Both the position numbers and the translations under genes were made by a program. DNA of 64,000 nt from Bostrychus sinensis (lineage: Eukaryota > Chordata > Actinopteri > Gobiiformes > Eleotridae), in the NCBI GenBank assembly GCA_020698575.1, contig CM036247.1:7509756-7573755 (forward strand). The letters are read 5' to 3'. Below the pieces are notes generated by a model. The model did no database searches. It was not told the DNA's origin and was given only the letters and a program-made list of their open reading frames with translations. Of the stretch, positions 60,735-64,000 are shown piece after piece (the first letter of the stretch is position 1; every line of letters begins with the position of its first letter).

Positions 60735-61213
60735 AACATAACATCCCGGTTTATTTCAAACCTGTTAATACTCTCAGACAAAAACTGGTTCACCCCAAGG
60801 ACAAAATTCCCAGTTACAAACAGAGCAATGTTGTGTTCTCCATCCACTGCAGTGAGAACTGTAATGAACAGTACATTGGAGAAACCAAACAACCTCTGCA
60901 CAAGCGTTTATACCAACACCGCAGGGCCAACTCCAGTGGACCAGAATCTGCAGTACACCTCCACCTGAAGGCCACAAACCACTCCTTTGAGGACAGTGAG
61001 GTCCGAATCTTAGCCAGAGAGAAAGGATGGTTTGAGCGAGGAGTGAAAGAAGCAATCTTTGTCAAAAAAGATAAACCTTCTTTAAACAGAAATGGTGGTC
61101 TCAGATACAACCTTCCTTCTGTCTACAACAGTCTCCTGAAACCCAAACAAAACAAACCAGTTTCACTCAGGTCATTTACATCTGAAGGAGCTGCCCAGGC
61201 TGGGGAGGGTTAA
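60735..61213 (+). pseudogene. Penelope-like C-terminal GIY-YIG endonuclease region
   Basis: The frame runs without a stop from about 60735 to the stop at 61211-61213. It starts NIPVYFKPVNTLRQKLVHPK. The endonuclease part reads VVFSIHCSENCNEQYIGETK, where the second half of the GIY-YIG signature (YIGET) is clear and the first half is altered. QPLHKRLYQHR follows, with the catalytic-type Arg, then a Glu-containing VKEAIFVKKDKPSLNRNGG stretch. The reverse-transcriptase domain that precedes this in full elements is missing, so the copy cannot be autonomous. Two Cys spaced as in CSENC fit the family's Cys motif. The open frame suggests a fairly recent insertion. Confidence 0.8.
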
Positions 61214-61365
61214 TCACTCTCACTCCAGCTGAGGACAAAGGACTCCTAATGACCCGAAACCACTAGGCTATTCATGGTCACATTGACCAATAGAATTTAG
61301 TTTCAGGTCTAAACTCCTCCTTCCTAGAAGAATATAAACCAGCTCTCTTACCAGTTCAATTTCAG

Positions 61366-61402
61366 AATTGAGAAAGCCTCTTGGATAAGAGGTGAAACGT
61401 CT
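61366..61402 (+). ncRNA. Hammerhead-ribozyme-like motif in Penelope right arm
   Basis: The order is TTGAGAA, then a stem GCCTCT/AGAGGT closed by TGGATA, then GAAAC. This matches the hammerhead plan CUGANGA-stem II-GAAA, but two core bases differ (C to T and G to A), so it is probably inactive. Related motifs are at 60600-60638 (minus) and 1784-1822 (minus). Hammerheads in Penelope terminal repeats are established. Confidence 0.5.
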
Positions 61403-63299
61403 TCAACTTGAAAAATCCAATCCAGATGATGCTTTTTTTAACTTTTGTTGCGATACTTATGTAATATAAATAATTTGGTTAGACAACACCACGTAAATAG
61501 GCTTTTATGGTTATAACAAAGGGTTTTTGGGGAAGGGAAGGGAATGGTATTTATATAGCGCTTTAACTATGACACAAGTCACCCAAAGCGCTTTACACAC
61601 AGTAGGGAAGGGGTATTTCATTCACTCCATACTCGGTGGTGGTAAGCTACAGTTTGTAGCCACAGTTTCCCCTGGGGTAGACTGACAGAAGCACACATCT
61701 GCACCAACGGACCCTCACTCACATTCACACTTTTTGCTCAGTATTTATTATTTAATAGACTGACAACTGTACACATATGTATACACTAGTTGTACTTGTC
61801 ATTTTTATATAATAAACTCCAACAGAGAGCAATGTATCTCAAAAAAAAAAAAAAAAAATCTATAAATACAAGAAAAGCTAAAAAGCAGCTAAAACTGACG
61901 AGCTCCCAGTCAAAAATATTTATACGAATGATAAATAGCTAAGAATATGTATTTTTCTGCTCAGCTTTGATGGTCAAATTTGCTCAGGCTGACGTTTCCA
62001 TGGTAGCGAGGACAAACGGCCAATCACAACGTTTGCTCAAAGACACGTCCAATCATAATGCATGACATCATTATTAACCCAAGCAGATTTTGTACCTACA
62101 CCGTCACAATTTCGCCTTTTTTTTAAAACTCGCTCAACTCCTTACACCATTTTTCCTTCTTCTAACACATCAACTTTTAGGTCAAAATGTCCACTTGCTG
62201 CCTCATACAACAGGCGCCATGTTAAAGAGATAATCTGCATTATTCACTTCACCTGTCAGCGGTCGTAATGTTGTGCCTATATCACGCTGGCACGCGCATG
62301 CATACACATACAGAGACGTCCAGAGATGTTTCCAAATCAATCACAGTCAATAAACCTGCCTTCCAGACACGAGTTTAGCATCGGGGCTGTGTGCGAGTAT
62401 TAATAATCTGAGTTGGGAAAAGGTGAGAGTGGATTTATTGCAGCGTGGGTGTCACCTGAAGGCTGCTGGAGACTCTGTGGTTTTAGTTAGATTGATATGC
62501 AGCAGGAAAATGGCTCCTGTTGGATGGTTGTAAATCTATTTTGACTGACTGCTCCATGCAGATGTGACAAGTTGAGTCGTGATGATGCTAAACATGTCAC
62601 CGTGCCACCTTTGTGCAGGTGTATACATTCATAAAAATAAAAAAATACAAAGGTTTTGAGGCTGATATGCAGTATTAACTCAACATGCATAAAGTTGGTG
62701 TGCCAGTTAAATGTACTGCACTCTACCCAGTAACTACACAGTGATGAAAATGTGAATGCAACCCAGTTTAATGGAAGAAAATTGAAAAAAAAAAGCATCC
62801 AACTGTATTTAAATGCAAAATACACCTATAATACTGATGGCATCTAATGGCTAAATTGCTAAAAAGCTATTCAACATTTTACATAATAAAAGTGGTAGGT
62901 CGTGTCCTCAAAACCTTCAATAGATACAGGAGATTTAGTTCACTCACATGACAATCTCATAAAAGCAAAGTGTATAGAATAGCCTAAATCTGTGCTCTAG
63001 TAAAAAAACAAAAAACAAAAAAACAAAAGAATTCTCATTAAAATATTATTAAAATTGGCACGCTCCTTTGTAAAGGGGCTTAAGATGACTGCATGAATGA
63101 CCTGCCAGTATCTGCCTTTTAAAATATCACTTTATCCAACTAGGGAAATGTCATATTGTGTAGATTATTAAAGGGAATATATTTTGCTTTTATTCATATT
63201 TAAAACCAATCTTGGTCACCACTAGAACAGAATTTCATGTTTTACAAACTTTAAAAACATTATATATACATTATATTAGATTTTATTTTTAATAAGTAG

Positions 63300-63650
63300 G
63301 TAAAGAAACCAGCAGAGGGCAGCAGAGTGAAGAGTGTTGCTGTCTTTTGAACATAATAAGTGAAAAAAGCTCTGCACTTCCTTAAACTTTTTGTATGATG
63401 CTCTTGTTCTACAAAATAAAATGTCTGTGAGGAATTAGTGGAAACAAAGTTGTACACAGTTTTTTTTTTTTTTTTTGGGATAAAGAAATGAGAGCAGACT
63501 GGATGTAGAGGGTTTGCTGATTGGTCAGTGCTTTCTGGAGTGGGCGGGGCTTCATGGGACCAAGCATTCTGAGGCTAGAACAGAACTCCAGGTATGTTTT
63601 TGATGAGGGAACAGCATTATAACATGGTAGAAAGCTCAAAAAAGTTAATT
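63300..63650 (-). repeat. Dispersed repeat family B copy, minus strand
   Basis: In reverse it shows the ACCATGTTATAATGCTG, CCCTCATCAAAAACATACCT, AAACCCTCTACATCCAGTCT and CTGCCCTCTGCTGG blocks of the 40.4-kb copy. Confidence 0.7.
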
Positions 63651-64000
63651 TGCATAATGTAGCCTCTATAGTTCCAAAGCAGCCTGAGTTTAATAAAAAA
63701 AAAAAAAACATAGCTTTGAGAGGATCAAGATGCATTTCTGTGATTTTGTGAGCTCACAAATCTAGCAAGAATCCACTTTCTGCATAGGTAACACAACAAA
63801 AACTCCATTCTCAATTTTGCTTGTTGTCAGACTAGTTTGCTAACATTGTATACAGCACATTTTTGATACAAATAGTTGCTGGTGCTGCCAGTTCCTCTGC
63901 CTGGACTCTGGTTATGCTCAGGGGGCAGAAGCTGTGATGTTCACACTGTCATCTATTCCCTCTCGATACAGCAGCAGGCCCCAGGGAGCTCATAATAGCA

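Larger units (their letters stand above)
60505..61453 (+). mobile_element. Penelope-like element with inverted terminal repeats and 12-bp TSD
   Basis: It is flanked by TACTTATGTAAT at 60493-60504 and 61454-61465. The left arm (about 60541-60700) and right arm (about 61290-61452) are inverted copies of each other for roughly 155 bp, sharing TCGCAACAAAAG, CATCTGGATTGGATTTTTCA and CTTCTAGGAAGGAGGAG. The middle encodes the end of a Penelope protein. It is 5'-truncated within the reverse-transcriptase side. The inverted arrangement of Penelope terminal repeats is known for the family. Confidence 0.85.
54262..64000 (-). other. grik2: grik2 intron upstream of the first visible exon (partial)
   Basis: At least 9.7 kb of intron runs to the window edge. 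It contains a dispersed repeat copy, a small MITE, two head-to-head SINEs, a Penelope-like insertion and a minus-strand copy of a MITE-like family near 63.3-63.65 kb. No upstream grik2 exon was recognised. Stretches 54480-55480, 56310-57360, 57600-58680, 59740-60490 and 61470-63290 show nothing beyond poly(A)/poly(T) runs and chance open frames. Confidence 0.8.

Overview
The window is vertebrate, almost certainly teleost, intronic DNA. It contains five exons of one protein-coding gene, all on the minus strand. Together they spell a continuous stretch of a kainate-type ionotropic glutamate receptor, best matched to GluK2 (grik2). The teleost call rests on the repeat content: Rex1/L2-like and Rex3/RTE-like LINE tails, a Penelope-like element, tRNA-headed SINEs, Tc1 and Harbinger remnants and many small hAT-type elements. 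No species can be named from the sequence.

Layout in transcript order, right to left. 54262-64000 is intron upstream of the first visible exon. 54118-54261 encodes the end of the amino-terminal domain (48 codons). 51233-51340 encodes the next 36 codons. A 19.0-kb intron follows. 32131-32244 encodes 38 codons at the linker into the ligand-binding domain. A 23.2-kb intron follows. 8725-8931 encodes 69 codons of ligand-binding lobe S1. An 8.5-kb intron follows. 1-212 encodes the end of S1, pre-M1 and most of M1, and is cut by the window edge. All complete exons are multiples of three, all visible junctions are phase 0 and all have GT/AG ends, so the reading frame is intact. The promoter, early amino-terminal exons, pore loop, M3, S2, M4 and C-tail lie outside the window.

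The rest, about 98.8 percent, is intron dominated by transposable elements. Several insertions can be dated relative to one another because target-site duplications (TSDs) are readable. These include a three-level nest at 34.5-35.7 kb, a hAT-like element with an 8-bp TSD at 30.3-30.8 kb, another at 31.3-32.0 kb carrying an inner foldback, and a Penelope-like element with a GIY-YIG region, inverted terminal repeats and a 12-bp TSD at 60.5-61.5 kb. Two unrelated 11-bp tandem-repeat families also stand out. One is a compact CpG-rich array at 47.9-48.4 kb. The other is a degenerate family scattered over at least five loci.

I found no operon-like or defence-like system, no CRISPR array and no second host gene. 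The points most worth following are the Penelope element with hammerhead-like motifs, the two 11-bp minisatellite families with higher-order repeats, the nested insertions, the two genomically unedited RNA-editing codons in M1, and two DR1 nuclear-receptor-like motifs in otherwise unique intron sequence.
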